64,000 nucleotides of DNA from Phytophthora hibernalis. Taxonomy: Eukaryota > Oomycota > Peronosporomycetes > Peronosporales > Peronosporaceae. The notes beneath the pieces are model-generated. The model saw nothing but the letters and a program-made list of their open reading frames with translations. It made no database searches and was not told the DNA's origin. The position numbers and the translations under genes were made by a program. The stretch covers positions 207,883 through 271,882 of the forward strand of contig JAAKBF010000015.1 of the NCBI GenBank assembly GCA_012656075.1, given 5' to 3'. Shown here piece after piece: positions 44,217 to 57,960 of the stretch (within the stretch, counting starts at the first letter, position 1; each line of letters opens with the position of its first letter).

Positions 44217-47200
44217 GCTTGCCGCTGGGCGCCATGCCGACGCTGATTGCCGCTGCTGCGGTGGTCTCGTGGTCGTCAAAGCCGCTCTAGCAGTCGTGCA
44301 GCTCTCAAATCGGTCTTCGGCACGTTATTTCAGGTCCTTGCCGTTCTTCAGAGACTTCGTCACCTCGTACGACTCGTCCGGCAACACGCGCTTGCCGCTG
44401 GGCGCCATGCCGACGCCGATTGCCGCTGCTGCGGTGGTCTCGTGGTCGTCAAAGCCGCTCTAGCAGTCGTGCAGCTCTCAAATCAGTCTTCGGCACGCTA
44501 TTTCAGGTCCTTGCCGTTCTTCAGAGACTTCGTCACCTCGTACGACTCGTCCGGCAACACGCGCTTGCCGCTGGGCGCCATGCCGACGCCGATTGCCGCT
44601 GCTGCGGTGGTCTCGTGGTCGTCAAAGCCGCTCTAGCAGTCGTGCAGCTCTCAAATCAGTCTTCGGCGCGCTATTTCAGGTCCTTGCCGTTCTTCAGAGA
44701 CTTCGTCACCTCGTACGACTCGTCTGGCAACACGTGCTTGCCGCTGGGCGCCATGCCGACGCTGATTGCCGCTGCTGCGGTGGTCTCGTGTTCGTCAAAG
44801 CCGCTCTAGCAGTCGTGCAGCTCTCAAATCAGTCTTCGGCACGCTATTTCAGGTCCTTGCCGTTCTTCAGAGACTTCGTCACCTCGTACGACTCGTCCGG
44901 CAACACGTGCTTGCCGCTGGGCGCCATGCCGACGCCGATTGCCGCTGCTGCGGTGGTCTCGTGGTCGTCAAAGCCGCTCTAGCAGTCGTGCAGCTCTCAA
45001 ATCAGTCTTCGGCACGCTATTTCAGGTCCTTGCCGTTCTTCAGAGACTTCGTCACCTCGTACGACTCGTCCGGCAACACGCGCTTGCCGCTGGGCGCCAT
45101 GCCGACGCTGATTGCCGCTGCTGCGGTGGTCTCGTGGTCGTCAAAGCCGCTCTAGCAGTCGTGCAGCTCTCAAATCAGTCTTCGGCACGCTATTTCAGGT
45201 CCTTGCCGTTCTTCAGAGACTTCGTCACCTCGTACGACTCGTCCGGCAACACGCGCTTGCCGCTGGGCGCCATGCCGACGCCGATTGCCGCTGCTGCGGT
45301 GGTCTCGTGGTCGTCAAAGCCGCTCTAGCAGTCGTGCAGCTCTCAAATCAGTCTTCGGCACGCTATTTCAGGTCCTTGCCGTTCTTCAGAGACTTCGTCA
45401 CCTCGTACGACTCGTCCGGCAACACGCGCTTGCCGCTGGGCGCCATGCCGACGCCGATTGCCGCTGCTGCGGTGGTCTCGTGTTCGTCAAAGCCGCTCTA
45501 GCAGTCGTGCAGCTCTCAAATCAGTCTTCGGCACGCTATTTCAGGTCCTTGCCGTTCTTCAGAGACTTCGTCACCTCGTACGACTCGTCTGGCAACACGT
45601 GCCTTGCCGCTGGGCGCCATGCCGACGCTGATTGCCGCTGCTGCGGTGGTCTCGTGTTCGTCAAAGCCGCTCTAGCAGTCGTGCAGCTCTCAAATCAGTC
45701 TTCGGCACGTTATTTCAGGTCCTTGCCGTTCTTCAGAGACTTCGTCACCTCGTACGACTCGTCCGGCAACACGCGCTTGCCGCTGGGCGCCATGCCGACG
45801 CCGATTGCCGCTGCTGCGGTGGTCTCGTGTTCGTCAAAGCCGCTCTAGCAGTCGTGCAGCTCTCAAATCAGTCTTCGGCACGCTATTTCAGGTCCTTGCC
45901 GTTCTTCAGAGACTTCGTCACCTCGTACGACTCGTCCGGCAACACGTGCTTGCCGCTGGGCGCCATGCCGACGCCGATTGCCGCTGCTGCGGTGGTCTCG
46001 TGTTCGTCAAAGCCGCTCTAGCAGTCGTGCAGCTCTCAAATCAGTCTTCGGCACGCTATTTCAGGTCCTTGCCGTTCTTCAGAGACTTCGTCACCTCGTA
46101 CGACTCGTCCGGCAACACGTGCTTGCCGCTGGGCGCCATGCCGACGCTGATTGCCGCTGCTGCGGTGGTCTCGTGGTCGTCAAAGCCGCTCTAGCAGTCG
46201 TGCAGCTCTCAAATCAGTCTTCGGCGCGCTATTTCAGGTCCTTGCCGTTCTTCAGAGACTTCGTCACCTCGTACGACTCGTCCGGCAACACGCGCTTGCC
46301 GCTGGGCGCCATGCCGACGCCGATTGCCGCTGCTGCGGTGGTCTCGTGGTCGTCAAAGCCGCTCTAGCAGTCGTGCAGCTCTCAAATCAGTCTTCGGCAC
46401 GCTATTTCAGGTCCTTGCCGTTCTTCAGAGACTTCGTCACCTCGTACGACTCGTCCGGCAACACGTGCTTGCCGCTGGGCGCCATGCCGACGCCGATTGC
46501 CGCTGCTGCGGTGGTCTCGTGGTCGTCAAAGCCGCTCTAGCAGTCGTGCAGCTCTCAAATCAGTCTTCGGCGCGCTATTTCAGGTCCTTGCCGTTCTTCA
46601 GAGACTTCGTCACCTCGTACGACTCGTCCGGCAACACGTGCTTGCCGCTGGGCGCCATGCCGACGCTGATTGCCGCTGCTGCGGTGGTCTCGTGGTCGTC
46701 AAAGCCGCTCTAGCAGTCGTGCAGCTCTCAAATCAGTCTTCGGCACGCTATTTCAGGTCCTTGCCGTTCTTCAGAGACTTCGTCACCTCGTACGACTCGT
46801 CCGGCAACACGCCTTGCCGCTGGGCGCCATGCCGACGCCGATTGCCGCTGCTGCGGTGGTCTCGTGTTCGTCAAAGCCGCTCTAGCAGTCGTGCAGCTCT
46901 CAAATCAGTCTTCGGCACGCTATTTCAGGTCCTTGCCGTTCTTCAGAGACTTCGTCACCTCGTACGACTCGTCCGGCAACACGCGCTTGCCGCTGGGCGC
47001 CATGCCGACGCCGATTGCCGCTGCTGCGGTGGTCTCGTGGTCGTCAAAGCCGCTCTAGCAGTCGTGCAGCTCTCAAATCAGTCTTCGGCACGCTATTTCA
47101 GGTCCTTGCCGTTCTTCAGAGACTTCGTCACCTCGTACGACTCGTCCGGCAACACGCGCTTGCCGCTGGGCGCCATGCCGACGCCGATTGCCGCTGCTGC

Positions 47201-50200
47201 GGTGGTCTCGTGGTCGTCAAAGCCGCTCTAGCAGTCGTGCAGCTCTCAAATCAGTCTTCGGCACGCTATTTCAGGTCCTTGCCGTTCTTCAGAGACTTCG
47301 TCACCTCGTACGACTCGTCCGGCAACACGTGCTTGCCGCTGGGCGCCATGCCGACGCCGATTGCCGCTGCTGCGGTGGTCTCGTGGTCGTCAAAGCCGCT
47401 CTAGCAGTCGTGCAGCTCTCAAATCAGTCTTCGGCACGCTATTTCAGGTCCTTGCCGTTCTTCAGAGACTTCGTCACCTCGTACGACTCGTCCGGCAACA
47501 CGCGCTTGCCGCTGGGCGCCATGCCGACGCTGATTGCCGCTGCTGCGGTGGTCTCGTGGTCGTCAAAGCCGCTCTAGCAGTCGTGCAGCTCTCAAATCAG
47601 TCTTCGGCACGTTATTTCAGGTCCTTGCCGTTCTTCAGAGACTTCGTCACCTCGTACGACTCGTCCGGCAACACGCGCTTGCCGCTGGGCGCCATGCCGA
47701 CGCCGATTGCCGCTGCTGCGGTGGTCTCGTGGTCGTCAAAGCCGCTCTAGCAGTCGTGCAGCTCTCAAATCAGTCTTCGGCACGCTATTTCAGGTCCTTG
47801 CCGTTCTTCAGAGACTTCGTCACCTCGTACGACTCGTCCGGCAACACGCGCTTGCCGCTGGGCGCCATGCCGACGCCGATTGCCGCTGCTGCGGTGGTCT
47901 CGTGGTCGTCAAAGCCGCTCTAGCAGTCGTGCAGCTCTCAAATCAGTCTTCGGCACGCTATTTCAGGTCCTTGCCGTTCTTCAGAGACTTCGTCACCTCG
48001 TACGACTCGTCTGGCAACACGTGCTTGCCGCTGGGCGCCATGCCGACGCCGATTGCCGCTGCTGCGGTGGTCTCGTGGTCGTCAAAGCCGCTCTAGCAGT
48101 CGTGCAGCTCTCAAATCAGTCTTCGGCACGCTATTTCAGGTCCTTGCCGTTCTTCAGAGACTTCGTCACCTCGTACGACTCGTCCGGCAACACGCGCTTG
48201 CCGCTGGGCGCCATGCCGACGCCGATTGCCGCTGCTGCGGTGGTCTCGTGGTCGTCAAAGCCGCTCTAGCAGTCGTGCAGCTCTCAAATCAGTCTTCGGC
48301 ACGCTATTTCAGGTCCTTGCCGTTCTTCAGAGACTTCGTCACCTCGTACGACTCGTCCGGCAACACGCGCTTGCCGCTGGGCGCCATGCCGACGCCGATT
48401 GCCGCTGCTGCGGTGGTCTCGTGTTCGTCAAAGCCGCTCTAGCAGTCGTGCAGCTCTCAAATCAGTCTTCGGCACGCTATTTCAGGTCCTTGCCGTTCTT
48501 CAGAGACTTCGTCACCTCGTACGACTCGTCCGGCAACACGTGCCTTGCCGCTGGGCGCCATGCCGACGCCGATTGCCGCTGCTGCGGTGGTCTCGTGGTC
48601 GTCAAAGCCGCTCTAGCAGTCGTGCAGCTCTCAAATCAGTCTTCGGCACGCTATTTCAGGTCCTTGCCGTTCTTCAGAGACTTCGTCACCTCGTACGACT
48701 CGTCCGGCAACACGTGCTTGCCGCTGGGCGCCATGCCGACGCCGATTGCCGCTGCTGCGGTGGTCTCGTGTTCGTCAAAGCCGCTCTAGCAGTCGTGCAG
48801 CTCTCAAATCAGTCTTCGGCACGTTATTTCAGGTCCTTGCCGTTCTTCAGAGACTTCGTCACCTCGTACGACTCGTCCGGCAACACGTGCTTGCCGCTGG
48901 GCGCCATGCCGACGCCGATTGCCGCTGCTGCGGTGGTCTCGTGGTCGTCAAAGCCGCTCTAGCAGTCGTGCAGCTCTCAAATCAGTCTTCGGCACGCTAT
49001 TTCAGGTCCTTGCCGTTCTTCAGAGACTTCGTCACCTCGTACGACTCGTCCGGCAACACGCCTTGCCGCTGGGCGCCATGCCGACGCCGATTGCCGCTGC
49101 TGCGGTGGTCTCGTGGTCGTCAAAGCCGCTCTAGCAGTCGTGCAGCTCTCAAATCAGTCTTCGGCGCGCTATTTCAGGTCCTTGCCGTTCTTCAGAGACT
49201 TCGTCACCTCGTACGACTCGTCCGGCAACACGCGCTTGCCGCTGGGCGCCATGCCGACGCCGATTGCCGCTGCTGCGGTGGTCTCGTGTTCGTCAAAGCC
49301 GCTCTAGCAGTCGTGCAGCTCTCAAATCAGTCTTCGGCGCGCTATTTCAGGTCCTTGCCGTTCTTCAGAGACTTCGTCACCTCGTACGACTCGTCCGGCA
49401 ACACGTGCCTTGCCGCTGGGCGCCATGCCGACGCCGATTGCCGCTGCTGCGGTGGTCTCGTGTTCGTCAAAGCCGCTCTAGCAGTCGTGCAGCTCTCAAA
49501 TCAGTCTTCGGCGCGCTATTTCAGGTCCTTGCCGTTCTTCAGAGACTTCGTCACCTCGTACGACTCGTCCGGCAACACGCGCTTGCCGCTGGGCGCCATG
49601 CCGACGCCGATTGCCGCTGCTGCGGTGGTCTCGTGGTCGTCAAAGCCGCTCTAGCAGTCGTGCAGCTCTCAAATCAGTCTTCGGCATTTCAGGTCCTTGC
49701 CGTTCTTCAGAGACTTCGTCACCTCGTACGACTCGTCCGGCAACACGTGCTTGCCGCTGGGCGCCATGCCGACGCCGATTGCCGCTGCTGCGGTGGTCTC
49801 GTGGTCGTCAAAGCCGCTCTAGCAGTCGTGCAGCTCTCAAATCAGTCTTCGGCGCTATTTCAGGTCCTTGCCGTTCTTCAGAGACTTCGTCACCTCGTAC
49901 GACTCGTCCGGCAACACGTGCTTGCCGCTGGGCGCCATGCCGACGCCGATTGCCGCTGCTGCGGTGGTCTCGTGGTCGTCAAAGCCGCTCTAGCAGTCGT
50001 GCAGCTCTCAAATCAGTCTTCGGCACGCTATTTCAGGTCCTTGCCGTTCTTCAGAGACTTCGTCACCTCGTACGACTCGTCCGGCAACACGTGCTTGCCG
50101 CTGGGCGCCATGCCGACGCCGATTGCCGCTGCTGCGGTGGTCTCGTGTCGTCAAAGCCGCTCTAGCAGTCGTGCAGCTCTCAAATCAGTCTTCGGCACGC

Positions 50201-53200
50201 TATTTCAGGTCCTTGCCGTTCTTCAGAGACTTCGTCACCTCGTACGACTCGTCCGGCAACACGCGCTTGCCGCTGGGCGCCATGCCGACGCCGATTGCCG
50301 CTGCTGCGGTGGTCTCGTGGTCGTCAAAGCCGCTCTAGCAGTCGTGCAGCTCTCAAATCAGTCTTCGGCACGCTATTTCAGGTCCTTGCCGTTCTTCAGA
50401 GACTTCGTCACCTCGTACGACTCGTCCGGCAACACGCGCTTGCCGCTGGGCGCCATGCCGACGCCGATTGCCGCTGCTGCGGTGGTCTCGTGTTCGTCAA
50501 AGCCGCTCTAGCAGTCGTGCAGCTCTCAAATCAGTCTTCGGCGCGCTATTTCAGGTCCTTGCCGTTCTTCAGAGACTTCGTCACCTCGTACGACTCGTCC
50601 GGCAACACGTGCTTGCCGCTGGGCGCCATGCCGACGCCGATTGCCGCTGCTGCGGTGGTCTCGTGTTCGTCAAAGCCGCTCTAGCAGTCGTGCAGCTCTC
50701 AAATCAGTCTTCGGCACGCTATTTCAGGTCCTTGCCGTTCTTCAGAGACTTCGTCACCTCGTACGACTCGTCCGGCAACACGCGCTTGCCGCTGGGCGCC
50801 ATGCCGACGCCGATTGCCGCTGCTGCGGTGGTCTCGTGTTCGTCAAAGCCGCTCTAGCAGTCGTGCAGCTCTCAAATCAGTCTTCGGCACGCTATTTCAG
50901 GTCCTTGCCGTTCTTCAGAGACTTCGTCACCTCGTACGACTCGTCCGGCAACACGTGCTTGCCGCTGGGCGCCATGCCGACGCCGATTGCCGCTGCTGCG
51001 GTGGTCTCGTGGTCGTCAAAGCCGCTCTAGCAGTCGTGCAGCTCTCAAATCAGTCTTCGGCACGCTATTTCAGGTCCTTGCCGTTCTTCAGAGACTTCGT
51101 CACCTCGTACGACTCGTCCGGCAACACGCGCTTGCCGCTGGGCGCCATGCCGACGCCGATTGCCGCTGCTGCGGTGGTCTCGTGGTCGTCAAAGCCGCTC
51201 TAGCAGTCGTGCAGCTCTCAAATCAGTCTTCGGCACGCTATTTCAGGTCCTTGCCGTTCTTCAGAGACTTCGTCACCTCGTACGACTCGTCCGGCAACAC
51301 GCGCTTGCCGCTGGGCGCCATGCCGACGCCGATTGCCGCTGCTGCGGTGGTCTCGTGGTCGTCAAAGCCGCTCTAGCAGTCGTGCAGCTCTCAAATCAGT
51401 CTTCGGCGCTATTTCAGGTCCTTGCCGTTCTTCAGAGACTTCGTCACCTCGTACGACTCGTCCGGCAACACGTGCTTGCCGCTGGGCGCCATGCCGACGC
51501 CGATTGCCGCTGCTGCGGTGGTCTCGTGTTCGTCAAAGCCGCTCTAGCAGTCGTGCAGCTCTCAAATCAGTCTTCGGCACGCTATTTCAGGTCCTTGCCG
51601 TTCTTCAGAGACTTCGTCACCTCGTACGACTCGTCCGGCAACACGTGCTTGCCGCTGGGCGCCATGCCGACGCCGATTGCCGCTGCTGCGGTGGTCTCGT
51701 GTTCGTCAAAGCCGCTCTAGCAGTCGTGCAGCTCTCAAATCAGTCTTCGGCACGCTATTTCAGGTCCTTGCCGTTCTTCAGAGACTTCGTCACCTCGTAC
51801 GACTCGTCCGGCAACACGTGCCTTGCCGCTGGGCGCCATGCCGACGCCGATTGCCGCTGCTGCGGTGGTCTCGTGTTCGTCAAAGCCGCTCTAGCAGTCG
51901 TGCAGCTCTCAAATCAGTCTTCGGCGCGCTATTTCAGGTCCTTGCCGTTCTTCAGAGACTTCGTCACCTCGTACGACTCGTCCGGCAACACGTGCTTGCC
52001 GCTGGGCGCCATGCCGACGCCGATTGCCGCTGCTGCGGTGGTCTCGTGGTCGTCAAAGCCGCTCTAGCAGTCGTGCAGCTCTCAAATCAGTCTTCGGCGC
52101 GCTATTTCAGGTCCTTGCCGTTCTTCAGAGACTTCGTCACCTCGTACGACTCGTCCGGCAACACGCCTTGCCGCTGGGCGCCATGCCGACGCCGATTGCC
52201 GCTGCTGCGGTGGTCTCGTGGTTCGTCAAAGCCGCTCTAGCAGTCGTGCAGCTCTCAAATCAGTCTTCGGCACGCTATTTCAGGTCCTTGCCGTTCTTCA
52301 GAGACTTCGTCACCTCGTACGACTCGTCCGGCAACACGTGCTTGCCGCTGGGCGCCATGCCGACGCCGATTGCCGCTGCTGCGGTGGTCTCGTGTTCGTC
52401 AAAGCCGCTCTAGCAGTCGTGCAGCTCTCAAATCAGTCTTCGGCGCGCTATTTCAGGTCCTTGCCGTTCTTCAGAGACTTCGTCACCTCGTACGACTCGT
52501 CCGGCAACACGTGCTTGCCGCTGGGCGCCATGCCGACGCCGATTGCCGCTGCTGCGGTGGTCTCGTGTTCGTCAAAGCCGCTCTAGCAGTCGTGCAGCTC
52601 TCAAATCAGTCTTCGGCACGCTATTTCAGGTCCTTGCCGTTCTTCAGAGACTTCGTCACCTCGTACGACTCGTCCGGCAACACGTGCTTGCCGCTGGGCG
52701 CCATGCCGACGCCGATTGCCGCTGCTGCGGTGGTCTCGTGGTCGTCAAAGCCGCTCTAGCAGTCGTGCAGCTCTCAAATCAGTCTTCGGCACGCTATTTC
52801 AGGTCCTTGCCGTTCTTCAGAGACTTCGTCACCTCGTACGACTCGTCCGGCAACACGTGCTTGCCGCTGGGCGCCATGCCGACGCCGATTGCCGCTGCTG
52901 CGGTGGTCTCGTGGTCGTCAAAGCCGCTCTAGCAGTCGTGCAGCTCTCAAATCAGTCTTCGGCGCGCTATTTCAGGTCCTTGCCGTTCTTCAGAGACTTC
53001 GTCACCTCGTACGACTCGTCCGGCAACACGCGCTTGCCGCTGGGCGCCATGCCGACGCCGATTGCCGCTGCTGCGGTGGTCTCGTGGTCGTCAAAGCCGC
53101 TCTAGCAGTCGTGCAGCTCTCAAATCAGTCTTCGGCGCGCTATTTCAGGTCCTTGCCGTTCTTCAGAGACTTCGTCACCTCGTACGACTCGTCCGGCAAC

Positions 53201-56200
53201 ACGTGGCCGCTGGGCGCCATGCCGACGCCGATTGCCGCTGCTGCGGTGGTCTCGTGTTCGTCAAAGCCGCTCTAGCAGTCGTGCAGCTCTCAAATCAGTC
53301 TTCGGCACGCTATTTCAGGTCCTTGCCGTTCTTCAGAGACTTCGTCACCTCGTACGACTCGTCCGGCAACACGTGCCTTGCCGCTGGGCGCCATGCCGAC
53401 GCCGATTGCCGCTGCTGCGGTGGTCTCGTGTTCGTCAAAGCCGCTCTAGCAGTCGTGCAGCTCTCAAATCAGTCTTCGGCACGCTATTTCAGGTCCTTGC
53501 CGTTCTTCAGAGACTTCGTCACCTCGTACGACTCGTCCGGCAACACGCGCTTGCCGCTGGGCGCCATGCCGACGCCGATTGCCGCTGCTGCGGTGGTCTC
53601 GTGTTCGTCAAAGCCGCTCTAGCAGTCGTGCAGCTCTCAAATCAGTCTTCGGCACGCTATTTCAGGTCCTTGCCGTTCTTCAGAGACTTCGTCACCTCGT
53701 ACGACTCGTCCGGCAACACGCGCCTTGCCGCTGGGCGCCATGCCGACGCCGATTGCCGCTGCTGCGGTGGTCTCGTGGTCGTCAAAGCCGCTCTAGCAGT
53801 CGTGCAGCTCTCAAATCAGTCTTCGGCACGCTATTTCAGGTCCTTGCCGTTCTTCAGAGACTTCGTCACCTCGTACGACTCGTCCGGCAACACGTGCGCT
53901 TGCCGCTGGGCGCCATGCCGACGCCGATTGCCGCTGCTGCGGTGGTCTCGTGGTCGTCAAAGCCGCTCTAGCAGTCGTGCAGCTCTCAAATCAGTCTTCG
54001 GCACGCTATTTCAGGTCCTTGCCGTTCTTCAGAGACTTCGTCACCTCGTACGACTCGTCCGGCAACACGCGCTTGCCGCTGGGCGCCATGCCGACGCCGA
54101 TTGCCGCTGCTGCGGTGGTCTCGTGTTCGTCAAAGCCGCTCTAGCAGTCGTGCAGCTCTCAAATCAGTCTTCGGCGCGCTATTTCAGGTCCTTGCCGTTC
54201 TTCAGAGACTTCGTCACCTCGTACGACTCGTCTGGCAACACGTGCTTGCCGCTGGGCGCCATGCCGACGCCGATTGCCGCTGCTGCGGTGGTCTCGTGTT
54301 CGTCAAAGCCGCTCTAGCAGTCGTGCAGCTCTCAAATCAGTCTTCGGCACGCTATTTCAGGTCCTTGCCGTTCTTCAGAGACTTCGTCACCTCGTACGAC
54401 TCGTCCGGCAACACGTGCTTGCCGCTGGGCGCCATGCCGACGCCGATTGCCGCTGCTGCGGTGGTCTCGTGGTCGTCAAAGCCGCTCTAGCAGTCGTGCA
54501 GCTCTCAAATCAGTCTTCGGCACGCTATTTCAGGTCCTTGCCGTTCTTCAGAGACTTCGTCACCTCGTACGACTCGTCTGGCAACACGTGCTTGCCGCTG
54601 GGCGCCATGCCGACGCCGATTGCCGCTGCTGCGGTGGTCTCGTGGTCGTCAAAGCCGCTCTAGCAGTCGTGCAGCTCTCAAATCAGTCTTCGGCACGTTA
54701 TTTCAGGTCCTTGCCGTTCTTCAGAGACTTCGTCACCTCGTACGACTCGTCCGGCAACACGTGCTTGCCGCTGGGCGCCATGCCGACGCCGATTGCCGCT
54801 GCTGCGGTGGTCTCGTGGTCGTCAAAGCCGCTCTAGCAGTCGTGCAGCTCTCAAATCAGTCTTCGGCACGCTATTTCAGGTCCTTGCCGTTCTTCAGAGA
54901 CTTCGTCACCTCGTACGACTCGTCCGGCAACACGCGCTTGCCGCTGGGCGCCATGCCGACGCCGATTGCCGCTGCTGCGGTGGTCTCGTGGTCGTCAAAG
55001 CCGCTCTAGCAGTCGTGCAGCTCTCAAATCAGTCTTCGGCGCGCTATTTCAGGTCCTTGCCGTTCTTCAGAGACTTCGTCACCTCGTACGACTCGTCCGG
55101 CAACACGCGCTTGCCGCTGGGCGCCATGCCGACGCCGATTGCCGCTGCTGCGGTGGTCTCGTGTTCGTCAAAGCCGCTCTAGCAGTCGTGCAGCTCTCAA
55201 ATCAGTCTTCGGCACGCTATTTCAGGTCCTTGCCGTTCTTCAGAGACTTCGTCACCTCGTACGACTCGTCCGGCAACACGTGCCTTGCCGCTGGGCGCCA
55301 TGCCGACGCCGATTGCCGCTGCTGCGGTGGTCTCGTGGTCGTCAAAGCCGCTCTAGCAGTCGTGCAGCTCTCAAATCAGTCTTCGGCACGCTATTTCAGG
55401 TCCTTGCCGTTCTTCAGAGACTTCGTCACCTCGTACGACTCGTCTGGCAACACGCGCTTGCCGCTGGGCGCCATGCCGACGCCGATTGCCGCTGCTGCGG
55501 TGGTCTCGTGGTCGTCAAAGCCGCTCTAGCAGTCGTGCAGCTCTCAAATCAGTCTTCGGCGCGCTATTTCAGGTCCTTGCCGTTCTTCAGAGACTTCGTC
55601 ACCTCGTACGACTCGTCTGGCAACACGCGCTTGCCGCTGGGCGCCATGCCGACGCCGATTGCCGCTGCTGCGGTGGTCTCGTGGTCGTCAAAGCCGCTCT
55701 AGCAGTCGTGCAGCTCTCAAATCAGTCTTCGGCACGCTATTTCAGGTCCTTGCCGTTCTTCAGAGACTTCGTCACCTCGTACGACTCGTCTGGCAACACG
55801 CGCTTGCCGCTGGGCGCCATGCCGACGCCGATTGCCGCTGCTGCGGTGGTCTCGTGTTCGTCAAAGCCGCTCTAGCAGTCGTGCAGCTCTCAAATCAGTC
55901 TTCGGCGCGCTATTTCAGGTCCTTGCCGTTCTTCAGAGACTTCGTCACCTCGTACGACTCGTCTGGCAACACGTGCTTGCCGCTGGGCGCCATGCCGACG
56001 CCGATTGCCGCTGCTGCAGTGGTCTCGTGGTCGTCAAAGCCGCTCCAGCAGTCGCGCATCCTCATCGCGGTCTTCGGCACGTTATTTCAGGTCCTTGCCG
56101 TTCTTCAGAGACTTCGTCACCTCGTACGACTCGTCCGGCAACACGCGCTTGCCGCTGGGCGCCATGCCGACGCCGATTGCCGCTGCTGCGGTGGTCTCGT

Positions 56201-57960
56201 GTTCGTCAAAGCCGCTCTAGCAGTCGTGCAGCTCTCAAATCAGTCTTCGGCACGCTATTTCAGGTCCTTGCCGTTCTTCAGAGACTTCGTCACCTCGTAC
56301 GACTCGTCTGGCAACACGTGCTTGCCGCTGGGCGCCATGCCGACGCCGATTGCCGCTGCTGCGGTGGTCTCGTGGTCGTCAAAGCCGCTCTAGCAGTCGT
56401 GCAGCTCTCAAATCAGTCTTCGGCACGCTATTTCAGGTCCTTGCCGTTCTTCAGAGACTTCGTCACCTCGTACGACTCGTCCGGCAACACGTGCTTGCCG
56501 CTGGGCGCCATGCCGACGCCGATTGCCGCTGCTGCGGTGGTCTCGTGGTCGTCAAAGCCGCTCTAGCAGTCGTGCAGCTCTCAAATCAGTCTTCGGCACG
56601 CTATTTCAGGTCCTTGCCGTTCTTCAGAGACTTCGTCACCTCGTACGACTCGTCCGGCAACACGCGCTTGCCGCTGGGCGCCATGCCGACGCCGATTGCC
56701 GCTGCTGCGGTGGTCTCGTGTTCGTCAAAGCCGCTCTAGCAGTCGTGCAGCTCTCAAATCAGTCTTCGGCGCGTATTTCAGGTCCTTGCCGTTCTTCAGA
56801 GACTTCGTCACCTCGTACGACTCGTCCGGCAACACGTGCTTGCCGCTGGGCGCCATGCCGACGCCGATTGCCGCTGCTGCGGTGGTCTCGTGGTTCGTCA
56901 AAGCCGCTCTAGCAGTCGTGCAGCTCTCAAATCAGTCTTCGGCGTTATTTCAGGTCCTTGCCGTTCTTCAGAGACTTCGTCACCTCGTACGACTCGTCCG
57001 GCAACACGTGCTTGCCGCTGGGCGCCATGCCGACGCCGATTGCCGCTGCTGCGGTGGTCTCGTGGTCGTCAAAGCCGCTCTAGCAGTCGTGCAGCTCTCA
57101 AATCGTCTTCGGCGCGCTATTTCAGGTCCTTGCCGTTCTTCAGAGACTTCGTCACCTCGTACGACTCGTCTGGCAACACGCGCTTGCCGCTGGGCGCCAT
57201 GCCGACGCCGATTGCCGCTGCTGCGGTGGTCTCGTGGTCGTCAAAGCCGCTCTAGCAGTCGTGCAGCTCTCAAATCAGTCTTCGGCGCGCTATTTCAGGT
57301 CCTTGCCGTTCTTCAGAGACTTCGTCACCTCGTACGACTCGTCCGGCAACACGCGCTTGCCGCTGGGCGCCATGCCGACGCCGATTGCCGCTGCTGCGGT
57401 GGTCTCGTGGTCGTCAAAGCCGCTCTAGCAGTCGTGCAGCTCAAATCAGTCTTCGGCACGTTATTTCAGGTCCTTGCCGTTCTTCAGAGACTTCGTCACC
57501 TCGTACGACTCGTCTGGCAACACGCGCTTGCCGCTGGGCGCCATGCCGACGCCGATTGCCGCTGCTGCGGTGGTCTCGTGTTCGTCAAAGCCGCTCTAGC
57601 AGTCGTGCAGCTCTCAAATCAGTCTTCGGCGCGCTATTTCAGGTCCTTGCCGTTCTTCAGAGACTTCGTCACCTCGTACGACTCGTCCGGCAACACGTGC
57701 TTGCCGCTGGGCGCCATGCCGACGCCGATTGCCGCTGCTGCGGTGGTCTCGTGTCGTCAAAGCCGCTCTAGCAGTCGTGCAGCTCTCAAATCAGTCTTCG
57801 GCACGCTATTTCAGGTCCTTGCCGTTCTTCAGAGACTTCGTCACCTCGTACGACTCGTCCGGCAACACGTGCTTGCCGCTGGGCGCCATGCCGACGCCGA
57901 TTGCCGCTGCTGCGGTGGTCTCGTGTTCGTCAAAGCCGCTCTAGCAGTCGTGCAGCTCTC
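44217..57960 (+). repeat. Satellite domain 4: homogenised type A core 2
   Basis: About 79 type A monomers. It differs from core 1 in that GTGTTCGTCAAAG is frequent (from 44790 on, common from 45480 to 57930), whereas core 1 has GTGGTCGTCAAAG almost throughout. The left boundary is sharp: the monomer at about 44150-44320 has B markers (TTTCACG, CAGAAACTT, TCTGGC) in its left part and A markers (TGCTTGCCGCTGGGCGCC) directly after. Several monomers have small deletions in the GGCACGCTATTT segment (49686, 49852, 51408, 56773, 56943). Confidence 0.88.
55995..56095 (+). repeat. Isolated class C segment inside core 2
   Basis: A single unit carries CTGCAGTGG, CCGCTCCAGCAGTCGCGC, ATCCTCATCGCGG and ACGTTATTTCAGG, all typical of the left flank, while its neighbours are type A. 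This looks like a conversion tract or a relic that escaped homogenisation. Confidence 0.7.
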
